Under the pieces are notes generated by a model that saw nothing but the letters and a program-made list of their open reading frames with translations, was not told the origin of the DNA and searched no databases. From positions 1,374,795 through 1,438,794 of the forward strand of contig JACEVL010000062.1 in assembly GCA_020284085.1 (NCBI GenBank): 64,000 nucleotides of DNA, written 5' to 3'. The translations under genes and the position numbers were made by a program. Below, in pieces: positions 33,471-44,300 of this stretch; position 1 is the stretch's first letter, and every line of letters starts with the position of its first letter. This stretch comes from Aporrectodea caliginosa (Eukaryota > Annelida > Clitellata > Crassiclitellata > Lumbricidae).

Positions 33471-33539
33471 TTAACACTTTAACGATGAATTGCATTGGCT
33501 TCCCAGTCGCTTTTAGTACTCTCGTCATTTAAGTGTTAA
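33471..33539. mobile_element. TTAA-flanked mini-element (~70 bp)
   Basis: TTAACACTTTAACGATGAAT ... ATTTAAGTGTTAA, with imperfect inverted ends and TTAA at both edges. One of five copies. Confidence 0.7.
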
Positions 33540-33830
33540 AAGCCAAGCCTGCATACAGCAGACGTGCAAGCATAACCACCATCGCTGCAATTTGTGTCTA
33601 CTGAATGTCTGGCCACTATACATGATCCATTCTGCAAGAGGCGCTTAATAAATGTTCAGATACGATATGATACATTTATGGCACAATTCCAAGCAGAAGC
33701 TGAACATCAAGTCTTGTCAGCAGTTTGTAAACCTCAATAAAACGAAACCAAACCATAAACACAAATGGGTTGCCTACTTAAAAGTCACAGGTTATCAAAA
33801 ACTTTAAAAAATGATTATTTATGAACTTGA

Positions 33831-34021
33831 CAGTGCCAGCTTTAGGTATAGGCAATATAGGCGGCTGCCTAGAGTGGCACTTTTCAAGGGGCGTCAAATT
33901 GTGACAAAATACATGTTGGTCACTTTTGTCAAAAAGATATCATTTATATTATAAGTAGAGGTGGCATTTTTGTCCTCGCTTATAGCACAAAATTGTCAAA
34001 GACTGTCAAAGGCTGCCTCTG
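33831..34021. mobile_element. Non-autonomous hAT element (191 bp)
   Basis: Ends CAGTGCCAGCTTTAGG and, inverted, CAGAGGCAGCCTTTGA, with exact 8-bp duplication GAACTTGA at 33823-33830 and 34022-34029. Confidence 0.85.
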
Positions 34022-34444
34022 GAACTTGATACATATATGGGCTTTTATGTTGCTACAATTAAAGAGTTGGATGACACTCGGCCTGTTGAGCAAACTAAAG
34101 CCATGATATGAAGTATAGATGACTCCATAGTGTTAACCATAGTACATAGTACTAATGTTCTAAAACGTTTAAAATCAGTTCAAGAAATACATCGTCAGAA
34201 GAGTGTGAAAATTAAAACTATCTTTATCAAGAAAACTTCATGGATTTGCAACACTTCTTAATCTTACCAGAGAATACAAACTGGCCAAAAGACCTACTGC
34301 TGTAAGCCATGCTGCCCACAATAGAGCACAAAATGTAAACAAAAATATATATTTATAAAGTATATAATATTTTATTTTATATCCTAATATCAAATATTCC
34401 TATAGTGACACCATCCAATGACAATGCAACATTCGATGGTTTAA

Positions 34445-34562
34445 AACAATCGTGTGTGAAGAACTTTCTCAAAGTCCTCACATGGCACCATTTTTGAAGA
34501 GGTTTGAACCTGCACAGTGTGTTTCACGGCAATTGCTCAACCACTGAGCTACCATGCCACAG
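34445..34562 (-). mobile_element. SINE group B fragment
   Basis: On the minus strand GGCATGGTAGCTCAGTGGTT ... GTGCAGGTTCAAACCTCTTC, then GTGAGGACTTTGAGAAAGTT. A diverged head plus the start of the group B body. Confidence 0.6.
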
Positions 34563-34749
34563 AATTAAATCATCCATTAACATAATATTAAAAAGTCACA
34601 GTCCAACATCTGTTAATACAAGCATCACCTGAAAGGTGACAGTTACCTGCATATTTTTCTCTTGGGAAGGTGTGTACTGCCGTTTAGGTAATTTCAAAAT
34701 TGCCCAGGCTCACCAAGAGAGGCCTGTGTTATTAAACAATGTCAAGGTT

Positions 34750-34938
34750 TTAGGTGGTTTTAGGTGTTTGTTCTTGCTTCGGATATGGCAGAGCATCGTC
34801 CGTGAGAGGCAGATGTTCTCCGGCAAGCTGCGGCTGTTCCGTGGCCACTTCGCAACGGAAGATCCCATAATATATGTCATCACGCGTCTTCAGCTTGTCA
34901 AGAAGCACATCACTCCGTCTTCGAGGTGTTGGCTCTGC
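34750..34938 (-). CDS. CARD gene exon 2 (helices 4-6), stop
   Basis: Encodes AEPTPRRRSDVLLDKLKTRD ... QPQLAGEHL, completing the CARD, then a short tail and TAA. No good GT donor lies between the domain end and the stop, supporting this as the last coding exon. Confidence 0.8.
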   Translation of the reverse strand, partial: AEPTPRRRSDVLLDKLKTRDDIYYGIFRCEVATEQPQLAGEHLPLTDDALPYPKQEQTPKTT

Positions 34939-36083
34939 CTTTGTAAAAGTTACGAAACACTGTGTAGAAATTCTGGAAAAAAGGGTTCTCCCACGCAAAT
35001 AAATTGATTTCGCTAATTTAACCTGTTTATGTAAGTAAGTAAGTATATCCTTCATTGAACTAAATGCTAACCGCATTTTGGTGTACATTATGAAGTATAT
35101 AATCATCGTAATAAATGCTTTGCGTGCCAGACGGTCTGCAACAGGTAGAATTCTGTTATGTTTACGTGGACATAGCACATACACTACAGTTTTGATTGCG
35201 GGACGTAGGTCATGTAGAACATGGCCTGATTTAATCATGCTATTTTTAGTTAACTAGTAAAAAAAACTACGGTATGTACTGCTAGCAAAAACCTCTAGGT
35301 AACTACGAAGGCATTATGCATATCGATCTGGTCCACTGACAATATCATACTGACTGTATCAGACAATGGACATATGGCCTTTGTAGCAGATTGATGTGAA
35401 AAGCTGTATCCATTCTTTAACAGTTGACAACCCGGACCGATGCACTGCACGAATTACTGTTCTAATGTTCCTCTCAGTTTCTAAGATAATTTATACCTAA
35501 TGCATTGATTAGCAGTGTTTGGTATCCTTGACAACATTTACACTAAAGAACACGGGGTGGATGTATTTAGGTACCAAGTAATGGAAAGCCACATAGAATT
35601 AATGAATTTTAAGGCATTTATCGAAGGAAGAAAACTGTTTTAGCTTCGAATGCAGGAAGGAAATCAATTCCAATCTTTTTAGGGCAACGACATCAACCAC
35701 ACTAACCCAACTAGAGTTCATCCGAAAGACCCATACCCCAAGATTGCAGGCTACTGGGAGGGCCATAAGGAGAGACTAGTAGTTGAAGGTAATTAAGAGT
35801 GCTCATGTTAAGGACATTATAGGTTGTTTACACAGGCAAGTTTAAATTTGAATACAGAACACGAGCAAAGGTGATCGATCATGTTGTAGCCCAGAACAAC
35901 GATGAAATAAGAAAGCCAGAATTCTAGTCGAGAAGACAAGCTGATTACTTTGATGTCAGCCATGTGGTCATCCGTTATAACCCCTGCTGACAGCAATCTG
36001 TTCAGGATTCCACCGTCGACGTCCAGCTGCTTTGTCAGTGCAGGACGATGCGTGTCCAAGATATCTGTCAGTTCCTTCTTCAT
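34750..36083 (-). CDS. CARD-domain protein (two coding exons, 107 aa)
   Basis: Exon 36083-35949 (45 codons) and exon 34938-34750 (62 codons plus TAA) join in phase 0 (donor AAA, GTAATC; acceptor TTTTACAAAG). The product is essentially one caspase-recruitment domain. Helices 1-3 are in ILDTHRPALTKQLDVDGGIL and NRLLSAGVITDDHMADIK. Helices 4-6 are in AEPTPRRRSDVLLDKLKTRD and DIYYGIF...QPQLAGEHL, followed by a 20-residue acidic/proline tail. CARDs mediate homotypic assembly in apoptosis and innate immunity; the second half resembles Apaf-1-type CARDs (x-EPT-x-x-x-R). No second domain follows before the stop. It could be a stand-alone CARD regulator or one isoform of a longer gene. A LINE tail has inserted into the intron. 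Confidence 0.82.
35033..35238 (-). mobile_element. LINE 3' end, (CTTA)n type, in the CARD intron
   Basis: AAGTAAGTAAGTATATCCTT on the plus strand, with a minus-strand remnant reading SGHVLHDLRPA..., equivalent to the HVLHSLLPP stretch of 15233-15731. A truncated copy inserted between the two CARD exons. Confidence 0.8.
35949..36083 (-). CDS. CARD gene exon 1 (helices 1-3)
   Basis: The ATG is at 36081-36083, shortly after pyrimidine-rich sequence with two AGs (TTTATTGTAG and TTTCAG), so a non-coding exon probably lies upstream. Encodes the LDVDGG turn typical of CARDs. Donor GTAATC. Confidence 0.8.
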
Positions 36084-38100
36084 ACTGAAACTACAATAAA
36101 CCCAAAGTGACGAAATTAGTACGATAAAAGCAATGCAAAATTATGTTCATAACAACTAACCAATTTACCTTTAAATGGCAGGAATTTCTTCATTTCTTTA
36201 CAATCTCTTCTGCTTTTCAATGAGGTACCCATATTAAAATGCAGATGCATGCAAAATATGGATGCTGGCAAGGAACTGACAAGGTCGCCTTTTCTCATTT
36301 CTATTCACAACACTGAACATCAAAGCATGAATCGAAACTAGGGTGCAGAAATGTACAAAGTGATGCTTGTGCAGTAGTGCATACAGATTTATGAATAATA
36401 CATATTAACCATTACAGTGATTCCATCAAATACCAATTAAATGTTTTAAAATGGTATTTTCTTTTTTGTTTCCTTCTTCCATGCATCCACATGTTATGTG
36501 TATACCTCATTGCTGAGTATATATATATAAAGGTCATTTCATGTACCAAAAGCCATTTTTCAAGCCTAAGTATTCCAATCTGGAATAAGCTCGCTCATTC
36601 CAGGTTGGAATAAGCTTGCCATCTATCAGATGCTGGTATGAAATACAAGGTTCTGGAAGAACACAATGCAGTTTACCGCTGTGCAATCACTTCAACAAGG
36701 AGTGCGATCACTTCAACAAGGAAACATTTTCCACATAGTCTTTAAACTGTACTGAAGACCCAAGGGACCTCCACTTTTGCGACCTCTGAAAGGCGTTTTC
36801 TCTTAAAGAATTTACTTTCATCTATCTGTTATTCACTGATGATAAAGCTACTGGCGGGGCAAGACCACATATGCCGGAATCTGTTCTCACAACAATTCTG
36901 TGCATGTTCACCAAATCCTCTAACTTTGATGTGTGCTATTGCGTTCGATACTCATTGATTGCTTACTTACTACAGGGACTCTCCCTGTGCAGATATTGCA
37001 GCACTCTATTCTCTTCCAGTCTTTGGCAGCCATATTGTTCATATATGATCGGCTGCAGGTGACCTAAGTTTAAATTTGGTAGATTAAGGCCCAATATAAA
37101 TTGTAAATCTCCTAAATTTCTTAATGACCACAAAAGCCACGCCAGAGACATCGGCAATCTATAATTTTAGCACCCCCAATTATTTGACCATTATTACTCA
37201 TCGTGCCATCGTCCTGGATGAAAAATACTGACGAACCTTTATGGAATAGGTGTACCAGTAGTTTCATAATGCATTAAGGGAAACTCTCATTTAGGATGGG
37301 TTTATCACACTAAAGTACCATTCGAAATACTATTCAATTACTAATTCAATTCAAGAATGGAACTAACTAAAGACCTCCAATAACAGCTTTAACATTTTAT
37401 TTTTTCATGTTTTTCCCCGTAAATTTTGTTTCTGGTGGCTGTATGCTTTACAAAGTTATACTCTGGTGTGTGAGAACTATACATGTTAACTTTAAAATTA
37501 ATTTTTGACGCTGATCCGATATACTATAAGAGGCGAATAATCGGGGACGTTAAAACGACAGACTACCAAGGCATCTAAAACGCAAGCGCTACATCAAATG
37601 AAATCCGCAGGCGTGGTGTTCTTCAGTCAGAGGCGTAAAAATTTAATATACAAGCCCATTAATAAACGCAATTTTTCGTCTAACGCTTAAAAATTTTCGA
37701 CTTCTTTTACTTAAAATGGTTACCTGTTCTAAATATTACACGTTGGAATAGTTTAACGATAAAAAATTTAACGACTTCCCACGTTCGTTTTTTACCCACT
37801 ACGTTTTTTTAACATAGGATTCTATTACACAGAGAAATCGAAAGTAGTGTAAAAAAAAGTATATCCGGTATGCTATCCTAGCCACAGATATCGCCTTGCT
37901 CAGTATAAATTTACATTTGATAATAATTATTAAGGATGGAATTGCAATACTCTGCGAGTATAATTCTGTTTCGGTTCTTGCTCATAAATGTATAAAACTA
38001 CACTGCACTTACATGATGATGTTCAAGATGCTATACTTCTCTGACAGTCAGTCTGACTAGAGGGCTGCGCTCCAACTAGTCTCTAGAAGTTAGGCCTAGT
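36084..38100. other. Intergenic, no gene seen
   Basis: AT-rich, without supportable exons. Short open frames (36116, 36871, 36963) lack recognisable features. The CARD gene promoter should lie in its left part. Confidence 0.5.
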
Positions 38101-38107
38101 GGTCCTT

Positions 38108-38157
38108 GGTTTAACCACAGTATAAATAATTATAATTATTTATACTGTGGTTAAACC
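38108..38157. repeat. Perfect 50-bp palindrome
   Basis: Two 25-bp arms beginning GGTTTAACCACAGTATAA meet at 38132/38133 without a spacer and without a single mismatch. Could extrude as a cruciform. It is not flanked by a recognisable target duplication. Confidence 0.97.
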
Positions 38158-38293
38158 CAGGAGTGGTTTGACCCATAATGTAGGCCTACCCAAGGACGGA
38201 GATTGAGGCTAACAGATTTGATACTGCTCATTAAAATATCATGGGATGCATTGCAGTGCAGTGCATAAGCACCACAGAGAACACCAATCTTAA

Positions 38294-39222
38294 CCCTCCA
38301 AGGAGGGGGGTGGTTGCCACCCCCCCTAGGTTTTTTTCATCTCAAACTTTTTCCGTATGGAATAAAAATTTGACCTTTTAGGTTCATTTGCACACGTTTT
38401 GAGGTAAAATGTGAGATGATATCTCACACCGTTCAAAAGTTATACCCAATATACCCGAGGTACCAGAGGGGTGGATACCACCCCCTAGATTTTGACTATA
38501 TCTTATCCGTCATTTAATATTAAGAGACACAAATTATACCATTCTATTGGAATGTGGGGCTACATTTCTATGGTCACTGAGTTGACCTGAGACAACCGGA
38601 AGTGCTCAAAATAAATTATAATACGCGTAACATGCGTGAAAAATGGCTGAATGGAAGGACTCCCCCCTTAGTTTTTGTCTGTAGCGTATTCATTTGTCTT
38701 CCTGGAAGAGAAACAAAGACACCATTCTTTAGAGGGAATGAAGGGCTTCATTTGCATACCTACATCTTTGTCTTTGAATACCGGAAGTGATCAAAATAAA
38801 TAATAATACGCGTAATCTGTGTGAAAATGGCTGAATACAGCGTTATAACGTAAACTGATATATATGTATGGATATATATGTATGGATGTACTACTATATA
38901 AACATGTGTAGGGATGATTTTGTGTATCTTTTATACATAGATTAGTTTCAAAACACACATAATCTTATATTTGTTTATCCAAAAAGTACAAAATGTACGC
39001 AATAATATACAATATTGCTTATTAATGGGTCCAATTGTTAAAAGTGATGTAATTTCGAGGTGCATTCACATAATGTACAACTAAATACACCATTCTGTGC
39101 AGAAATGAATGCTGAATCCAATGCTATATTACAAGTTATGATATGTAAAACCAAACACTAGGGGGTGGTAACCACCCCCCCTTGGTAGTCCGTGTTACAA
39201 AAAAAGCTTGGTAGCCCTAGGG
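38294..39222. mobile_element. TTAA-flanked element (929 bp) with C/G-rich hairpins
   Basis: TTAA (38290-38293 and 39223-39226) borders ends CCCTCCAAGG and, inverted, CCCTAGGGCT. Near each end lies a strong hairpin: GGGGGGTGG TTG CCACCCCCC and GGGGGTGG TAA CCACCCCC. Inside, a ~60-bp segment starting ACCGGAAGTG is directly repeated (38596 and 38780). No transposase. TTAA targets are typical of piggyBac-type elements; the terminal match is short. Confidence 0.55.
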
Positions 39223-40253
39223 TTAATCGTAATCCACAAACCACTCGAAAGCCAAGCGCAGGAAACTATTCACGAGCCCCGTGGTTAAGTATACGCTAGG
39301 CTACAGAGAACAATGATAGCAGAAGTCCCTAAAATAATATTTTACGGCGTTCTGCACTTTCATTGTTCTTTATAATTATATTGGAGCAATATACCTGCCA
39401 GGCATAGCCTACATCCATCGGCATACAAATTGCTTCGTCGCGTGGTCAACCAATTGATGCAGTTCGTCCCGTATTGGGCCCATAGTTGGCCGATATCATA
39501 TGTCACTGTTGGCAACTGGCGGCCAGCTATACGGCATCAGCATTGGCCCAGCTAACGTCGGCCTACTTTGTCTGTCACGGTTAGGCCTAGGCCTACCACC
39601 GTAGCACCATGCAGTCTCTCGGCTTGACCTCCCCGGATTTTGACGTGGCGCCGGAACAAACATAACAGCCTGCAGGGCTATACTGCGGCTTCATTTTTAT
39701 ATCGCCGGTGATAAGCTGGCCTCCCAGACGTGGCCTTTAAGAGGCGCTGAGACAATGTCATATCGAGGAGTTGCTTTACATTACATTACTGTCAACTAGT
39801 GTAAACATTCGTTGACCCAGATCTCGAGCAGTCATATGTTGCTTTTGGGTGAATCCATACGTAATCTATAGATTTGGATAACCTTCAAGTCTGACCATTT
39901 AAATTGGACCTCGAGCTGATATCGAACCATGCACTATAGCTCTGATCAGATCTGTTTTTGACTGAATGCCTGTGAACTAGCTTATTCCCGCGACTAATTG
40001 ACTCTCTTGGCCGTGGAAAAATTAAATTTTGTAGATTAGGTAGCCTGTTTAGGTACGACTGTTTGAAGCAATTATTATCACGATGAAAATTTTCCACGCC
40101 AATGATTAATTTTTAAAATTAAAAATGTAAGTTAACGTCATTTATCGATTACTTTACCGTCTTAAACAATACGGAAAACTAATCGAATAAGACCTTTAAC
40201 TGACATTCGGTTAGGTAGGTAAGTGAGCTAGGTAGATTAGCAAGCAACAGAAG

Positions 40254-40434
40254 CCTAACTGTAGCCAGGAATTTATGATGGGGGTTTTGGGATTTTAAAT
40301 ACCGGTAATTTGTGTTTTCAACCGAAAAATTGCGAATATTGTTAAAACTTCATGGTGCTGGGGGCAAAAAAATTTTTTCCGCTAAGCCAATGGGGGGTTT
40401 TAACCCCCAAAACCCCCCCTTGCCTACGCCACTG
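40254..40434. mobile_element. Non-autonomous hAT element (181 bp)
   Basis: The right end, inverted, reads CAGTGGCGTAGGCAAGG. The left end retains GTAGCCAGGAATTTATG but its first six bases have drifted. Exact 8-bp duplication AACAGAAG at 40246-40253 and 40435-40442. The interior contains G-rich/C-rich complementary stretches. Confidence 0.78.
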
Positions 40435-40569
40435 AACAGAAGGCTCTCTTGGATAGCTCGTGAGAATACGAATAACCGAGTGCACAAAATTAATATCGAT
40501 AACGCGCAGGTTTGGCTGTTTCTTAAATCGTTGTATCCGGAATCTACCATAAATTATTATACACGGCGT

Positions 40570-40805
40570 TCTCATATCGTAATCGTACTCTCAAGCTTCT
40601 AAAGCGCCACTCGAAAGCATCAGCTTATTCACGAGCTCTGGCACCAGCTTATTCACGAGCGTTGATGAACCTCTGAAAACCGGACTCAGACCACCCTCAG
40701 ACTACTCTGTTGGACAACCTTTCTGACTATACGCAGCGCTCGTGAATAAGATAATGCCCTACGCTTGGCTTTCGATTGGCGCTTTAGAAGTTTTGAGATT
40801 ATGAT
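40570..40805. mobile_element. Two SINE group G copies in inverted orientation
   Basis: A minus-strand copy (~40570-40650) faces a plus-strand copy (~40733-40805). Both carry CTCGTGAATAAG, a GCGCTTTAGAAG block and a GATTACGA-like end, so the segment could fold back on itself. Confidence 0.55.
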
Positions 40806-40889
40806 TACGACAAACAAGTCTCTCGTTGTATCGCTTCTAAATATAGTTTCGTGCAAAGCAATATTGAGGGAACCCATTTTTTGAACAAC

Positions 40890-40978
40890 TTGCGCATGAC
40901 GTCACGACTGGGTTCTCGTTGGAAGCAAGATGGAGGTCGCGCGATTTATCAATTCTAATTGAATTTATTACAAAGAAG
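40890..40978 (+). promoter_or_regulatory. Candidate promoter / 5' UTR of the ATRX-like gene
   Basis: TGACGTCA (CRE) at 40897-40904 is followed by AAGATGG in a GC-rich setting at 40927-40933, the form of YY1 site common just inside TATA-less housekeeping promoters. A donor (AAAGAAG, then GTATGC) follows at 40978/40979, giving a possible non-coding first exon spliced to 43943. No transcript evidence. Confidence 0.4.
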
Positions 40979-41301
40979 GTATGCTGTTCACCCTTGAGCT
41001 TTGATTTTGCGTATAATTATCTTACGTTTTAATTCCTGTAAATCTATAGTTGTAATGGTAGCGCTACAAACTAACTATCAGTTGCTTATAATTGAATATA
41101 CAAAGTCTCGCTTTCACGAGATCACGAGGGGCACAATGGTAACTGATGTAGCGCAATGATTTACCAATCACACAACCAACGTTCTTTGGTTATCCTGTGA
41201 TATTCTCACTGCTTGGAGTTGCGCAGTTTTCGTGTGAAGTGTGCCGTGTATTGAAGTTTCGTTTGTGCAAGACCTATTGAAAAGGGGTCAAGGTTACAGC
41301 G

Positions 41302-41306
41302 ATGGA
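41302..41306 (+). CDS. atrx: ATRX-like exon 1 coding end (candidate start)
   Basis: ATGGA followed by the perfect donor GTGAGT. Joined to 43943 it gives ATG GAG AAG ACG ATG, in frame with the next methionine (MEKTMEAVLSKL). The start could instead be the ATG at 43950 after a non-coding exon at 40.9 kb. Confidence 0.5.
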
Positions 41307-44300
41307 GTGAGTGTTTGTGGGAGGCCAGTGACTAACAATAGACCTAATTCATAGGAAAAGATAGCACGTGGCTGCGTAGGGTTATGTGTAAACAAGAAGT
41401 TATAATATTATGTTATGACTCACGTGTTAACCAGAATGAAGAGAAACTGAGTCATCCTTTATACCTGCTGTTAGTATTGACTGCAGCCAAAATGCTGAAT
41501 TCGCGACTAGGTCAATAAAACAAAAATTCTAAAATTTTCATGTGGGTTAAGAAAATTTAGACTGAACAAATGTTGGATAACATACATTGATTAGCACTTT
41601 GCACTGTAGCCTCCCCATATCCAAGTTGCCTGCTTCTTACTCTCCTATCTTCCTACCCTCGCCATCCCTCCCTTTTCGGGCTTCTTGCTCCCTCTGTCAT
41701 GCATTTATGTAGAATCACAATCTCTCCCATTTCTTTAGGGCCTTCCAGGCAATTGCGTAATATGTTCTCAACATTGATCTATGTCAGTTCTGATATTGAG
41801 TTTACGTTGCTTCACATTGTTCTGTTTTGAATTGTACTAAAGATATTGTCTGGAAATTACGTTGCGTTCACGGACATTCTTGTATCTGTCGAGACTGTTG
41901 ACTTTGACTTACTGTACCTTATTTATTTATTATTATGTATTTATTATGCTCCGCTATATAATGACCAAGCGCCAATCGACGATGCTGAGCAATTGTGAGT
42001 GAAGGACTTGCTCTAGGTCCCTACGCGACAGAGATGGGTACGATTAGCTAGAACTGCTAATCGATTAGAATTAGAATTAGCTCCTGAAATTTGCTAATCG
42101 ATTAGAATTAGAATTAGCAAAAGGCAAATAGCTAATCGATTAGAATTAGAATGAGCAGCAGCTAATCGATTAGCAATTAGAATTAGATTTCGATAATCGA
42201 TAGTTCGATGCATTATTTGCTTCATGAATTTGTCAAATTGTAATCAGAGCACAGCGAGTTACTGCAGCAAGTTGTTGTAGCCTATTACAATACCTAAAGC
42301 TTTAGCCTATTATAATGCTGTAGCCTATTACGTACAATGCCTAAAGCTGTAGCCTATTACAATATCTGAAGCTGCACAAACTGCATGCTATGTGTGAGAA
42401 CAGTCCAAAAGCCAGCAAGCAATACCACATTGGTCAATACATGCTGCAATTATTGACATTGCTACTGCAGAAGTTCACTATTGCATTTTGCAATTAACAT
42501 GTCTTGAATCAGTGCAACACTTAGCCTACAGCGCCTAGCATTTACAATGTAGCCACAAAACTAAATACGCGTTCCATGGCAGCTGAGGTTGCAGGAACAC
42601 AGTGATGCTGTAGATGAAGACCATGAAGACATGCAAATCTTTCAGTGTTGCATGAGCAGAATGGACATAACCATGAACAGATCATTATTTTAAAGTTTGA
42701 AACAGACTTCAGATAAATAAGTAAGTAAGGAATTCTTGAAAACTCAATATTAATAAACTCATTCTTAATGAATGCGTTTCACTTAATTTTCACCCATCTA
42801 ATCGATCATTAATCGATTTTCGATTAGAATTAGCTGAAAATTGCTAATCGATTAGAATTAGAATTAGCATCAGATACAGCTAATCGATTAGAATTAGAAT
42901 TAGCTGTTTGTCTAATCAATTAGCTAATCGATTAGCATCTAATCGATTAGTTACCCATCTCTGCTACGCGATGTCTCAGAAGAGGCTCAAACCCATATAA
43001 AGCTACAAGGCAAATGCTCTAACCAATCAGCTACCATGTCCCATGATGTAGGTTATTTGTAGGTTGCCTGTTGATTAACTAAAGTAAGTAAGTCAGTATA
43101 TTCTTTATTAACCACTTGCTAATCACATTTTGGTGTACAAACATCAAGTACAGACAACCTTTCTAAACGTTAGAAGAACACTGTGTCATTCGCGTGGAAC
43201 TATAAATTTTATATACCTAATACCCCGGTACTGGCATTTATTAAATCATATTTATGTAGATATAATTATATGAAGTGACATTTATTAATAGGCATGAAAT
43301 TCTGCACTTCTGAACACTTTAACGAAGAGCTGCTTGGGCTTCGCAGTCACTTTTAGTGTACCATCATCATTAAAGCGTTAATGCATCTTGAAATGAAAGC
43401 TTACTGTTTTGCTTGTCTGTCAACTTATTGGCATCATTCATTGTCTGTGACACTATTGACTGACCAGCTGTTGGCGATTTTTATTGTACAAAGTGCAAAA
43501 GACCTACGTCAGATTGCGACAATAATAAATTTCCAAGTTAAAGCAGCATTTCTAAGTAACGGGGCCTGAAATAGAGTGTTTTCTGACACAAAATGGACAT
43601 TAACCCTTTAACGACGAGCACGTACTAAGATGTATGAGAAACCATAGGCAGCTCGTCGTTAAAGGGTTAAGTGTGCAGTTGACTTGCCTGAAGTGTGCTG
43701 TGCAGTGTGTAGTATAAATTTCTCAGAGATTAGCTCAAGAGATTAGCTTGGACACATGTTGTCATTCTAATACTGATATTTTATTTACCAGTTAAAGTAC
43801 AGTTTGAGAAAGATTGTCCAGTTGACATAAATTTCTGAGTATGTTAGACATCTGAAGTATTAGCTAAGTTACATTTTTAAAGTTTATTAGCCACCAAGTT
43901 TGTATGTTTTTATAAAAGTTTTTTGATGCAATTTTTGTTTAGGAAGACGATGGAGGCAGTTCTTAGCAAACTGCGTGGCAAAGCCGAAAAGGAGTTTCAG
44001 ACAGAAGCTAGTTTATACGTCATCAAAGAAACAAGCGTAAGCCCTGAGGCAGACATTGCGGATGAAACCGGACCGGAGACTTTAACAGCGGATGAGTCAC
44101 GAACCAGTGTGCTTAGTGCAACATCTGAGAATGTTGGACGCGCTCAAGTTATCGTTCCAAGTCCTTCTTCAGTTGCGGAAGTTGCCAGTGAGGAGCTTGG
44201 AACTGTTGTGGCTATTGAAACTGTGCGTGGTCCGGTAAACGAGACAGTCGATGAGGAAAATACGAAAGTGGCCACGGACGCAACTGATAAAACATTCAGT

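Larger units (their letters stand above)
32205..34749 (-). other. AT-rich region, probable 3' UTR of the CARD gene
   Basis: No open frames of note on either strand for 2.5 kb. It lies directly downstream (minus strand) of the CARD stop codon and has minus-strand AATAAA signals near 34370 and near 32212-32225. A long 3' UTR is plausible but unproven. Embedded are a TTAA mini-element, a small hAT element and a SINE B head. Confidence 0.4.

Noticed and set aside
34636..35007. 123-residue plus-strand open frame
   Set aside because: Overlaps the antisense of the CARD exon, whose domain match and splice phase are better supported.
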